A stretch of DNA of 28,037 nt from Alistipes sp. UBA936 (GCA_002293505.1 DBDI01000005.1:1-28037), one strand, 5' to 3'; positions 6,956-15,697 are shown, numbered from the stretch's first letter. Notes: a model not told the origin generated them from the letters alone. Numbers and translations: made by a program.

Positions 6956-8214
6956 ATCTTAGTGTTGTATTGTGCCACAAGGATTCTCTCCTCGCCATCC
7001 AGCAGGCTCTTCTGCGCCTCCCGCATCTCGATACCGGACAGGTCGCCAAGGAGGTATCGCTCGCGGGCGATCTCATAGTTTTGGCGGGCGGAGACGAGGT
7101 TCTCGCGTTCGAGGCTCAGCAGCTGAAGGTTGTTTTGGTACGCCTGCCAGAACGTTGCAAGGTCGGCCAACAGGGCCGTCAGGACTTCCGAGGAGCGCAG
7201 GCGGGCGTTGTCGGCCTCGATGCGGGCATTGCGGATATCGCGCCCGCGCCTGCCGTCGAAGATCGTGAAGCCCATAGAGACGTTCGCATCGGGCCCCCAG
7301 GAAGTACGTCGCCGCGTGCCGCCACGTTCGTAGGCGTTGGCAGCGAATCCGTAACCGGCGTTGAGCCTCACGAACGGGTAAGCGCGCGACTGAACCATCT
7401 TCAGGTCCAGGGCGGCGAGAGTACCGGCTCGCTCTGCGTGGGCAAGTTCGGCGCTCTGGGCGATCATACGGTCGTACAGGTCGCCCCAATTCAGGCGCTC
7501 GTTGATGCGGATGGTCGTGTCGCGGACGGCGAAGTTCTCATCGGCGATTGGGTTTGCCATCAACTCATTCAATCGGATGCGCGAAGTGGCGATGCGTTCT
7601 TTCTGGGTTATGTACAACGACGAGTCGGCATTGAAGTCGACCCGAGCCTGCAACACCCCGAGGCGAGAACCGCCACCGAGCAGGTAACGAGCCTCGACGA
7701 TACGCAGCCGCTCGCGAGAGAGCTCCACGGCATACTGGTAGTTACGCAGGCGGATGGACTGCTGGATGAAGTTGTAGTACTCGGCCGTGAGCGACGACAC
7801 GAAGTCCTCGATCGTAATGCGCGCCTGCAACTCCCCCATCTGCTCCAGCTCGCGGAGGCGTTTCCAGTTGGTGAGCACGCTGAACCCCTCGGACAGAGTC
7901 CACGAGGCGTCCAGTCCGGCGGAAGCGGTTTGGGTGAGGGCGCCGTGCTCCTTGGAGACTTCGCCGTCGCGGGGAGTGGTGTGCGAGGAGTTCCACGCGG
8001 CGTTGTAACCACCGCTCAGCCCGACCTCGGGAAGGAAACCGGCCCGGCCCCAGGTGGCGTTATTCTCAGCGATCTGCTGCTCGCCGCGAGCGATGCGGAC
8101 GGAGTAGTTACGCTCCAGGCCCCATTCGAGGCACTCGCCCAGAGAGTAGGCCCGCTCCTGAGCCGAAAGCCAAAGCGGCGCCGCAGCGAACAAAAGTATC
8201 AGTAACTTTTTCAT
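6898..8214 (-). CDS. TolC-family outer-membrane efflux channel
   Basis: A protein of 438 residues with signal peptide MKKLLILLFAAAPLWLSAQ. Two repeated halves of long helices and short strands follow, as in TolC/OprM proteins: YSLGECLEWGLERNYSVRIARGEQQIAENNA near the start, and an equivalent long amphipathic stretch with RRGRDIRNARIEADNARLRSSEV in the second half. The trimer forms the outer-membrane exit duct of a tripartite pump. The length is normal and the ORF is intact. Its ATG overlaps the pump stop codon by four bases, so translation is probably coupled to the pump. No lipidation cysteine is seen. Confidence 0.93.
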   Translation of the reverse strand: MKKLLILLFAAAPLWLSAQERAYSLGECLEWGLERNYSVRIARGEQQIAENNATWGRAGFLPEVGLSGGYNAAWNSSHTTPRDGEVSKEHGALTQTASAGLDASWTLSEGFSVLTNWKRLRELEQMGELQARITIEDFVSSLTAEYYNFIQQSIRLRNYQYAVELSRERLRIVEARYLLGGGSRLGVLQARVDFNADSSLYITQKERIATSRIRLNELMANPIADENFAVRDTTIRINERLNWGDLYDRMIAQSAELAHAERAGTLAALDLKMVQSRAYPFVRLNAGYGFAANAYERGGTRRRTSWGPDANVSMGFTIFDGRRGRDIRNARIEADNARLRSSEVLTALLADLATFWQAYQNNLQLLSLERENLVSARQNYEIARERYLLGDLSGIEMREAQKSLLDGEERILVAQYNTKICEISLMQVSGRALDYLEQ

Positions 8215-11200
8215 TCCTTGTTACGATTTGTGGAGATGTAAGAGTACATTGCCGGAACGATGTACAGGGTCATAATGGTGGAGATGAGCATCCCGCCAGT
8301 CACCGCAACCCCCATCGCGATACGGCTGTTGGCCCCCTCGCCCGAAGCGAATGCCAACGGCAACAGGCCCAGAATCGTCGCGAAGCTCGTCATCAGGATC
8401 GGCCGCATACGTTGCAGGGAGGCGTCGAGGATGGCCTCGTCTTTTGGTTCGCCCGAAGCCTGTTTCTGGTTGGCGAACTCGACGATCAGGATACCGTTCT
8501 TGGCCACAAGACCGATCAGCATAATGATACCGATCTCGGAGAAAATATTCATCGTTCCGCCCGTGAAGAACATAAATATCAACGCCCCGGCAACGGCCAA
8601 CGGAACGGTGAGCATAATCACCAACGGATCCTTGAAGCTCTCGAACTGAGCCGCAAGAACAAGGTAGATCAAAACGATGGCGAGGATGAAGGCGAACATC
8701 AGGCTGGAGGCGCTCTCGCGAAACTCCTTCGACTCGCCGGACAGGGCGGTACGGAACGTCTCGTCCAACACCTCGGAAGCGATGCGATCCATCTCGTCCA
8801 ACCCCTGACCGATGGTGTAACCGCGGGCCAGACCGGCGGAAACAGTTGCAGCGACGAAGCGGTTGTAACGGTAAAGCTGAGGAGGAGCGATACTCTCGTC
8901 GATCGACACGAGGTTGTCCATCTGGATCATCCCCCCGGCACTGTTACGAATATACATCGAGCTCAGGTCGGTCGGCTTGTTACGCTGCTGGCGGTTGATC
9001 TCCCCGAGGATCTCGTACTGCTTACCATTCATATAGAAGTAACCCATACGCTGGCCGGAGAGGCCGTACTGGAGAGTCTGGGCAATGTTCTGAGTACTCA
9101 CGCCGAGGATATTGGCCTTGTCGCGGTTGATCGAGATGCGCGCCTCGGGCTTGGTGAACTTAAGGTTGGCGTCCGACATCTGGAACACGGGACTCTCGGA
9201 GACCTTTTGCAAAAACTCGGGCAACACCTCGCGCAGGCGCTCAATGTCGGTCGCCTGCAAAACGTACTGAACAGGCATACCGCCCCGACCACCGCCGAAA
9301 GTCGACTGCTGGCGGACGAACGAACGAGCTGCGGTCTTGGATCGAACCGCAGCCGTGAGCGCCTCGGCAACCTCCATCTGAGATCGCTTACGCTCCCCGA
9401 GCTCGACCAACTGGATCTGCACGTTACCACCACCGCCACCAACGCGAGCGGTAATGAACTCGGCATCGTTACCCACGACCTCGTCGGCCAACAGGTTGAT
9501 ATCCTCGGTGTAGTCGCGCATATATTCATAGGTGATCCCCTCGGGCCCGGAGGTCGAAATGCTAACCGACGAACGGTCCTCCAAAGGAGCCAACTCGGCG
9601 GGAACAACGCTCCACAAAACAACGATCAAAACGACCATCGCACCGACGATAGGAAGAGCCAACCAACGACGATTAAGGAACCCGGCCAACGAGCGGCGGT
9701 AAAAGGCGTTCAACCAATCGAAGAAGGGCTCGGTCTTACGGTAGAACCAATTCTGGCGCTCGCGGTGTTTGAGGATCAGCGTGGAGAGCATCGGAGTGAG
9801 GGTCAGAGCAGCGAAAGCCGAGATGGCGACAGCCCCGGAGATAACCACGGCGAACTCGCGGAACAGCCTACCGGTCATACCGCTCATAAACACGATCGGA
9901 AGGAACACCGCCACCAGGGTGATGGTCGTGGAGACGATGGCGAAGAAAATCTCCTTCGCCCCCTCGATACCGGCCTCGAAAGGCCGCATACCCTTCTCGA
10001 TACGGATATAGATATTCTCCGTCATAACGATCGCGTCGTCCACCACAAGTCCGATAGCCAGCACAACGGCGAGCATAGTGAGGGTGTTGATGGAGAACCC
10101 GGCCGCGTACATTATAAAGAACGTACCGATCAACGAAACGGGAATAACCACGACGGGAATCAACGTCACCCGCCAGTCGCGAAGGAACAGGAAGATGATG
10201 ATGATCACCAACGCGAACGCCTCCCAGACGGTCTTCATAACCTCGGAGATGGACGAGCGGATAAAGCGTGTATTGTCGAACCCGTAGGAGGTCTTCACAT
10301 CCTCGGGAAGGTCTTTCTGCATCATCTCCATACGCTGGTAGACCGCGTCGGCGATCTCGATGTGATTCGCGCCGGGCTGCGGAACGACGATAACCCCAAC
10401 CATCGGGATGCCGTTCATCTTCATATACGACCGCATATCGCGAGGCGAAAGCTCGGCCCGCCCAACGTCGGATAGGCGAACCACCCGCTGGCCATCGGTA
10501 CGGATGATGAGGTTATTGAACTCCTCGGCGGTGTGCATCAGTCCGAGGGTACGGATCGAAAGCTCGATGGTCGCCCCCTCGATAGAGCCGGAGGGAAGTT
10601 CGACGTTCTCGCGGTCGACGGCGCTCTTGACGTCCATCGTAGTCACCCCGTGGGCGGCCATCTTGACCGGATCCAACCACAGGCGCATTGCGTAACGCTT
10701 CTCGCCCCAGATCTCGACCCCGGAGACGTTATTGATAGTCTGCAACTGCTCTTTGATGGTGAGGTCGGCAATCTCGGATATCTCCAACAACGAGCGCTGG
10801 TCGCTCTGCACCGCCACCATCAGGATAGGGTTGGCGTCGGCATCGGCCTTGGTCACGGTCGGAGGGTCGCAGTCGCGAGGAAGGTAACGCTGGGCGCGGG
10901 AAACTTTGTCGCGCACGTCGTTGGCAGCAGTCTCCAGCGGAACGGACAGCTCGAACTCGACCGTGATACGGCTGTTACCCTGGGAGCTGACGCTGGTCAG
11001 GGAGCGGATACCGGGAATACCGTTGATGTTTTGTTCGAGCGGCTCGGTGATCTGGTTCTCGATCACGTCGGCGTTCGCCCCGGGGTAGGAGGTCTGAACG
11101 GTGATGATTGGGTTGTCAACCGACGGGTACTCGCGAACACCCAACGAGTTGAACCCGATGAACCCGAACAACAGGATCACCAGCGAGAACACCGTCGCAA

Positions 11201-11237
11201 GAACGGGACGTCGTATACTTAACTCGGATATATTCAT
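8211..11237 (-). CDS. RND multidrug efflux pump, AcrB/MexB (HAE1) type
   Basis: An inner-membrane proton/drug antiporter of 1008 residues, near the usual length of about 1020-1050. Twelve membrane segments are visible: one at the N terminus (VFSLVILLFGFIGF), a cluster at about 340-560 and a final cluster after about 860. Two large periplasmic loops lie between them. The proton-relay residues are present: D400 and D401 in GLVVDDAIVMTEN and K913 in GLVAKNGILIVEF. These show a working HAE1 pump, not a metal exporter. Substrates cannot be read from the sequence. It overlaps the adaptor stop and the TolC start by four bases each, so the three subunits are made together. Confidence 0.96.
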   Translation of the reverse strand: MNISELSIRRPVLATVFSLVILLFGFIGFNSLGVREYPSVDNPIITVQTSYPGANADVIENQITEPLEQNINGIPGIRSLTSVSSQGNSRITVEFELSVPLETAANDVRDKVSRAQRYLPRDCDPPTVTKADADANPILMVAVQSDQRSLLEISEIADLTIKEQLQTINNVSGVEIWGEKRYAMRLWLDPVKMAAHGVTTMDVKSAVDRENVELPSGSIEGATIELSIRTLGLMHTAEEFNNLIIRTDGQRVVRLSDVGRAELSPRDMRSYMKMNGIPMVGVIVVPQPGANHIEIADAVYQRMEMMQKDLPEDVKTSYGFDNTRFIRSSISEVMKTVWEAFALVIIIIFLFLRDWRVTLIPVVVIPVSLIGTFFIMYAAGFSINTLTMLAVVLAIGLVVDDAIVMTENIYIRIEKGMRPFEAGIEGAKEIFFAIVSTTITLVAVFLPIVFMSGMTGRLFREFAVVISGAVAISAFAALTLTPMLSTLILKHRERQNWFYRKTEPFFDWLNAFYRRSLAGFLNRRWLALPIVGAMVVLIVVLWSVVPAELAPLEDRSSVSISTSGPEGITYEYMRDYTEDINLLADEVVGNDAEFITARVGGGGGNVQIQLVELGERKRSQMEVAEALTAAVRSKTAARSFVRQQSTFGGGRGGMPVQYVLQATDIERLREVLPEFLQKVSESPVFQMSDANLKFTKPEARISINRDKANILGVSTQNIAQTLQYGLSGQRMGYFYMNGKQYEILGEINRQQRNKPTDLSSMYIRNSAGGMIQMDNLVSIDESIAPPQLYRYNRFVAATVSAGLARGYTIGQGLDEMDRIASEVLDETFRTALSGESKEFRESASSLMFAFILAIVLIYLVLAAQFESFKDPLVIMLTVPLAVAGALIFMFFTGGTMNIFSEIGIIMLIGLVAKNGILIVEFANQKQASGEPKDEAILDASLQRMRPILMTSFATILGLLPLAFASGEGANSRIAMGVAVTGGMLISTIMTLYIVPAMYSYISTNRNKE

Positions 11238-12313
11238 TGCAGGTTCAGTCTAATCGGTAAAGCTTCGCGAAGCTGGAGGGTGCCGGTAGTAATCAATGTG
11301 TCGCCAGGCATAAGGCCGGTAAGCACCTCAACCTGGGAGTCGGTACGCTGGCCGGCCTCGATGGTGACGGAACGGGCGGTACCGCCGCGAGCGAGGTAGA
11401 CCTTGTCAATACCCATCTCCTTGATCACAGCCTCGGCCGGAACGACGATGGCGTTCTCCTGCTCGTAAAGGGTAATGCTCACAGCAGCGTAACGACCGGG
11501 CATCAACTGGCCGCGGTAATTGGGGTAGAGAGCCTTGACGTCGAGCTGGCGAGTGGCGAGGTCGACCTCGGAGGAGACGGCGTAGACCTGAGCGTCGAAA
11601 GCGTCGAGGTAACCATCCACGGTGAAGCGAACCTTGGTACCCTGACGAACGGCATCGACGTATTTCTCGGAGACGGAGAAGTTCAATTTCAAAGGAACGA
11701 TCTTGGTGAGGCGAGCGACGGTCGTCGTGGGAGAAGCCCAAGCCCCCTCGGAGACGAAGCGAAAACCGATCACCCCGTCGAACGGAGCGCGAAGTTCGGT
11801 CTGGGCGATGTTGGCCTTGACGAGCTCGATGTCAGCCTGAAGCATAGCCAACTCGGTCTGCGCCTGCTCGTAAGCCTCGCGGGAGACGGCGTCGCGCTGC
11901 AAAAGCTCCTGCTGGCGGTAGAGCCGGTCCTCGGACAACTGAACCTGAGCCTGGAGCTTTTTGAGCTGAGCCTGCAAAGGCTCGTCGTTGATCTTGGCCA
12001 GGAGCTCGCCCTTACGGACGCCTGTGTCCTCGCGGAAGTAGATGTGGGTGATCTTGCCCGAAGTCTCAAAAGCGAGGTTCACCTCCTCGTCCGCAGTAAC
12101 GGTCGCGGTGATGTTGTCGACCGAAAAGCTCAACGGCTGCTGGCCAATGACCATACCCTGAACGCTCAAAGGCCCGCCGCCGACACGACCGCGACCGCCC
12201 ACAGCCCCGGGATCCTCTTCGTCGGGTTTACTCCACAGCCGGTAGCAAACCAGCCCGATTACTATAAGTGCGATCACCCCAAGGGCAATCCAACGATTGG
12301 TCGATTTTTTCAT
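11234..12313 (-). CDS. RND efflux periplasmic adaptor (membrane fusion protein)
   Basis: The adaptor joins the pump to the outer-membrane channel. I place the start at ATG 12313 (MKKSTNRW). An in-frame TTG at 12352 lies within the -7 promoter element, so it cannot be the start if that promoter is used. The 359-residue protein has an N-terminal anchor (WIALGVIALIVIGLVCYRLW). A glycine-rich linker follows, then a split biotinyl-lipoyl domain (VNLAFETSGKITHIYFREDTGVRKGELLAKI and LRAPFDGVIGFRFVSEGAW) around a helical hairpin. A beta-barrel and a membrane-proximal domain complete it (AIVVPAEAVIKEMG). There is no lipobox cysteine, so the anchor stays as a membrane helix. It is the first gene of the operon and overlaps the pump gene by four bases. 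Confidence 0.94.
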   Translation of the reverse strand: MKKSTNRWIALGVIALIVIGLVCYRLWSKPDEEDPGAVGGRGRVGGGPLSVQGMVIGQQPLSFSVDNITATVTADEEVNLAFETSGKITHIYFREDTGVRKGELLAKINDEPLQAQLKKLQAQVQLSEDRLYRQQELLQRDAVSREAYEQAQTELAMLQADIELVKANIAQTELRAPFDGVIGFRFVSEGAWASPTTTVARLTKIVPLKLNFSVSEKYVDAVRQGTKVRFTVDGYLDAFDAQVYAVSSEVDLATRQLDVKALYPNYRGQLMPGRYAAVSITLYEQENAIVVPAEAVIKEMGIDKVYLARGGTARSVTIEAGQRTDSQVEVLTGLMPGDTLITTGTLQLREALPIRLNLQ

Positions 12314-12324
12314 CGGAATACGTG

Positions 12325-12376
12325 TAAAAAAGATTTTGTCGATAATCCCCAAAGGTAGGGAAAAATCGACAAAATC
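12325..12376 (-). terminator. Inverted repeat around the efflux promoter; possible terminator for the upstream operon or operator
   Basis: GATTTTGTCGAT (12332-12343) and ATCGACAAAATC (12365-12376) are perfect 12-base inverted arms, with a further TCCC/GGGA pairing inside. Read on the minus strand the second arm is followed by TTTTTT. The hairpin lies 37 bases after the DUF5723 stop, so it can terminate that operon. The loop carries the -7 element of the efflux promoter. The stem is AT-rich for a terminator, so a dimeric regulator binding the two arms is the main alternative. Confidence 0.6.
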
Positions 12377-12381
12377 ACAAA
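12350..12381 (-). promoter_or_regulatory. Consensus Bacteroidetes promoter of the efflux operon
   Basis: On the minus strand TTTG (12381-12378), a 20-base spacer and TACCTTTG (12357-12350) match the Bacteroidetes consensus TTTG-N19-21-TAnnTTTG exactly. The predicted start of transcription, a few bases after 12350, gives a leader of about 30 bases before ATG 12313. Confidence 0.8.
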
Positions 12382-12412
12382 AACCGAACGGCGAAACGCC
12401 AAAAAAGAGCCG

Positions 12413-13807
12413 TTAAAACTCCTTCGAACTCTTACCCAATGTGAACGCGAAGCCCATATAGAGGTTCATAGATTTGGTACGACGAGGCACCCGGATGGAG
12501 TGGTGCTTATCCTTGTCGATCTCGAACGAAGCGTAACTCAACGGAATGTAGTCCGCCCCAAGGAAGATGTTAACGCCACGGGGGTGGAAGTTAAGGGCGA
12601 GGCCCAAAGCGCCGAGCTTGTTATGCAGAAGGGTCTGGCTTACGGCGGCGGAGAACCAACGGGCAGGACGGACGGTACCGATGACGGTGAGCTCGGTCTG
12701 GACGCCGCGGCCGGAGAAGCGGGTGTGAGAAAGAAGTCCGGCGCCGAGAAGGTTGTCGAGGAAGTTATATTCGCCGCCGAGGTTGACGGTCGCGCCCAAG
12801 CCGGTGGTGTAACCCTTAGAGGAGGTACGGCGAAGTTCGATGTCGTCGGGGTCGGTCACGTCCCAATCCTCCTCGCCGGTGTTGTAACCGCGATACTCGA
12901 TGCGGAAGTCGTCGGTCTGGCCGGTGAACGAGTGCTCGGCGCCCCAACGAAGGAACCCGAGGTCGTTAACCGCAGCCGAAACACGAAGGCGGTCGTCGAG
13001 AAGAGTCATCTCGGCACCAAGGTCGATAGCGGCACCCCAAGCGGTCGGCCCACCGCCGCCGTCAACGTCATCGAGAAGGTCTTCGAGCGAGACGGAGCGA
13101 CCGGAGCCGAAGCGGGAGTAATCTTTACCGATCAGTGAGGTGTTGATGTGTCCGCGACCGTGGATCGAGACCACGTCGTCGGAGAGGTCGATCTTGGCGT
13201 CCTGAAGGTCGCCGCGAAAACTCGCTGCCCCGAGAAGAACTTTCACCCTACCGCCGACAACGAGGTTGTTCCACTCCAAAGGCATTGCGAAACCGTAAGC
13301 AGCCTCAAGGTAGGCGCTCATACCGAAGGCGAGGTCGCCGATGTCGTAAGAACCGTTACCGAGGCTCTTCATCACGCGAAACAGATCCTTGGGAATACTG
13401 ACGTCCTCCATAACCCGAAGGCCGAGCGACCCGGAGTGGAAAACCTGGCGTTCGTTGATCCTGGAATATTTACCGAACGCGGCGAGCGAGTAACGAAAAT
13501 CGGAAGAGGTGTAAGGCTTGGAGGGAATACGGCTGAGAAACTGCGACGCGGAGACGGAGGGGTGGAAGCCGGTGACGGCGCCGTCCGAAGTGTGGAAAAT
13601 GAAGTTCTCCAAGGAGAGGAAGTTACTCTCGGAACCGAAGCTCATATTGGTGAGAGGAACAACACTCAGAAAGCCATCCCGGGGAGTGAGGGCCGCGTTC
13701 ATCTCGAAGCGCGGAACCGAGTAGTCCATAAAGTAGGCCGTCTTCAACTGGGCCGAAGCGCCGAGAGAGACGGACGCGAAAAGCAGAGAGAGAATTATCT
13801 TTTTCAT
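12413..13807 (-). CDS. DUF5723 family protein (predicted outer-membrane barrel)
   Basis: A 464-residue protein with signal peptide MKKIILSLLFASVSLGASAQ. The body is made of alternating hydrophobic strands with many aromatic residues and glycines (for example TTGLGATVNLGGEYNFLDNLLGAGLLSHTRF and GVNIFLGADYIPLSYASF), and ends MNLYMGFAFTLGKSSKEF. This looks like an outer-membrane beta barrel and fits DUF5723, a Bacteroidetes family without known function. Its ATG overlaps the stop of the upstream lipoprotein gene by four bases, so the two products are probably made together and may form a pair in the outer membrane. Confidence 0.85.
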   Translation of the reverse strand: MKKIILSLLFASVSLGASAQLKTAYFMDYSVPRFEMNAALTPRDGFLSVVPLTNMSFGSESNFLSLENFIFHTSDGAVTGFHPSVSASQFLSRIPSKPYTSSDFRYSLAAFGKYSRINERQVFHSGSLGLRVMEDVSIPKDLFRVMKSLGNGSYDIGDLAFGMSAYLEAAYGFAMPLEWNNLVVGGRVKVLLGAASFRGDLQDAKIDLSDDVVSIHGRGHINTSLIGKDYSRFGSGRSVSLEDLLDDVDGGGGPTAWGAAIDLGAEMTLLDDRLRVSAAVNDLGFLRWGAEHSFTGQTDDFRIEYRGYNTGEEDWDVTDPDDIELRRTSSKGYTTGLGATVNLGGEYNFLDNLLGAGLLSHTRFSGRGVQTELTVIGTVRPARWFSAAVSQTLLHNKLGALGLALNFHPRGVNIFLGADYIPLSYASFEIDKDKHHSIRVPRRTKSMNLYMGFAFTLGKSSKEF

Positions 13808-14991
13808 AGTATTACTCCTTCAGGCAATGAGACCCACGCACGACCGGAAAAGAAGTCCGCGGGACGAAAACGATTACGCTCGCCGGCAACGGAAGCCGTA
13901 CCGGTCAACGGAATGCGGATGTGGATGGACTCGACGGAGGAGAGAACGTCCATATCGCCGTCGGCAAACTCGATGGAGATCCTCATCCTGGAGGCCGTGG
14001 GTGCAGTCGATGACGGAGAAGCCCCGCCCAACTCACCGATGAAGGTAGCGGCAACGCCCTCAACGGGGCGGCCCTCCCAGTCGAGAAACTCGACAGTGGG
14101 AGCGGCAACGGCGAGCCCCAGAGAGGTATTGATCTCGACGAACAGGTCGAAGTCGGCGATGTTCACGCCCCAATCGGCAATCTCGTGCAACACCTCGATA
14201 GCACCGCGGTCGTTGAAGTCCAACGAAAGAGCCATATCGGGACCGAACGAGAGAGGGAACTTCAGGTCGTAACCAACCTCGATGGGGTAACTACGCGAGG
14301 GGTCGATGGCGGAGGAACTACCGCTCGGAACAGTCGCCCCGACGGACAACTCGATACGGTCGGGAATCTCGTCCATTATGTTGGCCAACTCGGGAACGGT
14401 TACGGCAGTGTAGATCTTGTCCACGGGAACAGTCCCCTCGGGAGCTATGAGGCAAAGGTCGGTGGTACCGCTGGCGGCGATATGGAGTCCGTCGACGCGG
14501 AACTGGGCGGAAGCCTCGCCGGCGCGGTTAATAACGGTCACGTATATAGTACCGTTCAGGGCAACAGGAGTAGAGTTGGAGATGGATAAAATAAGAGTCG
14601 GAGGAACAACGTCCAGATTCATCGACGAGTTCTCAAGAGCCTTAGTCAGGTCGGAAAAGACAGCCGTGTTGAGCTGCCAACCCAAGATGTTGTTCGAAGC
14701 GGCCCACGAAGAGCTCACGATGTTTTCGAGCAAGTGGCCGTCGACGTGGAAGGTGTGCTGAGCAGAAGAGACAACCTGGTAGAACCCCTCGTGGTCGGTG
14801 GAGAGCTCCTTGACGTTTTTGAAGATCTCGCCCAGAGAACGGTGCTCGATCACCCCGATGGGCAACTCGATACCATCCGGAGCGATGCCGATACCGGTGT
14901 CGATCTCACCCTTTTCGAAGCGCCAGTCACGGTCGACGCACGCCGTCAATGTCAGCAACAGAGCCGAGCAAAGAAAAACGATTTTTCTCAT
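13804..14991 (-). CDS. Large lipoprotein of unknown function
   Basis: A 395-residue lipoprotein. I chose ATG 14991, which gives the signal MRKIVFLCSALLLTLTAC with lipidation at Cys18; a GTG at 15000 lies within the -7 promoter element. The acidic VDRD after the cysteine may act as a surface-export signal. The mature part is rich in S, T, V and I with several beta-strand-like stretches and no catalytic motif I can identify (for example LDVVPPTLILSISNSTPVALNGTIYVTVINRAGEA). It is coupled by a four-base overlap to the DUF5723 gene, and the pair has its own promoter. I do not recognise the family. Confidence 0.82.
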   Translation of the reverse strand: MRKIVFLCSALLLTLTACVDRDWRFEKGEIDTGIGIAPDGIELPIGVIEHRSLGEIFKNVKELSTDHEGFYQVVSSAQHTFHVDGHLLENIVSSSWAASNNILGWQLNTAVFSDLTKALENSSMNLDVVPPTLILSISNSTPVALNGTIYVTVINRAGEASAQFRVDGLHIAASGTTDLCLIAPEGTVPVDKIYTAVTVPELANIMDEIPDRIELSVGATVPSGSSSAIDPSRSYPIEVGYDLKFPLSFGPDMALSLDFNDRGAIEVLHEIADWGVNIADFDLFVEINTSLGLAVAAPTVEFLDWEGRPVEGVAATFIGELGGASPSSTAPTASRMRISIEFADGDMDVLSSVESIHIRIPLTGTASVAGERNRFRPADFFSGRAWVSLPEGVIL

Positions 14992-14999
14992 AACGGGCA

Positions 15000-15030
15000 C
15001 AAAGATAGAAACTTTTATCTATCTTTGCAA
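15000..15030 (-). promoter_or_regulatory. Promoter of the lipoprotein-DUF5723 operon
   Basis: On the minus strand TTG (15030-15028), a 20-base spacer and TATCTTTG (15007-15000) fit the Bacteroidetes promoter. Transcription would begin about 14995, only a few bases before ATG 14991, so the mRNA may be nearly leaderless. Confidence 0.7.
15020..15027 (+). promoter_or_regulatory. -7 element of the L25-pth operon
   Basis: TATCTTTG on the plus strand matches TAnnTTTG exactly; no clear TTG is seen 19-21 bases upstream. The leader to rplY would be about 80 bases and contains GTTGC/GCAAC complementary arms (15044-15060). Together with the minus-strand -7 element it forms perfect 10-base inverted arms (15000-15009 and 15018-15027). 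Confidence 0.55.
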
Positions 15031-15112
15031 CCGCGTGTGGGAAGTTGCGGCCCTTGCAACCGTGCTTTGAGAGCGCTGAACACTAAGTAATAACAACTAA
15101 AAACACAACACA

Positions 15113-15697
15113 ATGCAAACAATCAAACTGAGCGCCCAAAAGAGGGCCGAGTTCGGAAAAAAGCCGACAAAGGCGGTAAGAAAACAAGACAGGATCCCGG
15201 CAGTGATCTACGGCCAGGGAGAACCGGTGAGCTTCTCACTCGATGTTAAAGAGGTAAAGCCGCTGATCTACACCCCGCAAAGCTACATCGTGGAGTTCGA
15301 CATCGAAGGAAAGAAAGAAGTGGGTGTGATGCGCGAAGTGCAGTTCCATCCGGTCAAAGAAGAGATCCTGCATATGGACTTCTACCGAGTGAACGACGCA
15401 AAACCAGTAACGATCGACATACCGGTGAGGATCACAGGAAACTCCGAAGGCGTGAAGATGGGGGGAAAGCTCGTACAAAACAAGCGCAAGCTGACAGTGA
15501 ACGGAATGGTGAAAGACCTGCCGGATGAACTGACAGTAGATATCACAGAACTGGGAATCGGCAAGACAATCTTTGTGGGTGACCTGAGCTACGACAACCT
15601 CAAACTGCTCAATCCCGCCTCGACAGCAGTGTGTGCAGTCCGTGTGACCCGCGCAGCAGCAGCGGCAGCAGCAGCGGCAGCAGCCGAATCGAAGTAA
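15113..15697 (+). CDS. rplY: 50S ribosomal protein L25 (Ctc-type, long form)
   Basis: L25 binds 5S rRNA in the large ribosomal subunit. The 194-residue length is that of the two-domain (TL5/Ctc) form. The N-terminal 5S-binding barrel has KTAVRKQDRIPAVIYGQGEP-like residues near 20-40, and the C-terminal domain follows (VTIDIPVRITGNSEGVKMGGKLVQ, then LPDELTVDITELGIGKTIFVGDL). The tail, residues 181-191, is a run of eleven alanines before ESK, encoded by a near-perfect GCA/GCG repeat. It is the first gene of a plus-strand operon; pth follows after ten bases. The L25-pth pairing is common in bacteria, which supports both assignments. Confidence 0.97.
   Translation: MQTIKLSAQKRAEFGKKPTKAVRKQDRIPAVIYGQGEPVSFSLDVKEVKPLIYTPQSYIVEFDIEGKKEVGVMREVQFHPVKEEILHMDFYRVNDAKPVTIDIPVRITGNSEGVKMGGKLVQNKRKLTVNGMVKDLPDELTVDITELGIGKTIFVGDLSYDNLKLLNPASTAVCAVRVTRAAAAAAAAAAAESK
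15653..15685 (+). repeat. Alanine-codon microsatellite at the end of rplY
   Basis: Eleven alanine codons in a row; the 12-base unit GCAGCAGCAGCG occurs twice, followed by GCAGCAGCC. Slippage by whole units would change the number of alanines without shifting the frame. Confidence 0.9.

Noticed and set aside
6970..8205. Plus-strand frame opposite the TolC-like gene
   Set aside because: Mirror of a coding frame; covers almost exactly the same span and shows no family pattern.
8412..10475. 687-codon plus-strand frame opposite the RND pump
   Set aside because: Rich in H, D, Q and N without any fold or motif; the minus-strand pump has all its key residues.
12314..12352. Upstream TTG start for the efflux adaptor
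   Set aside because: The codon lies in the -7 promoter element, so it would not be in the mRNA; ATG 12313 gives a proper membrane anchor.
15652..15685. Short repeat array as a CRISPR
   Set aside because: The units are 12 bases of alanine codons without spacers, inside the rplY reading frame.
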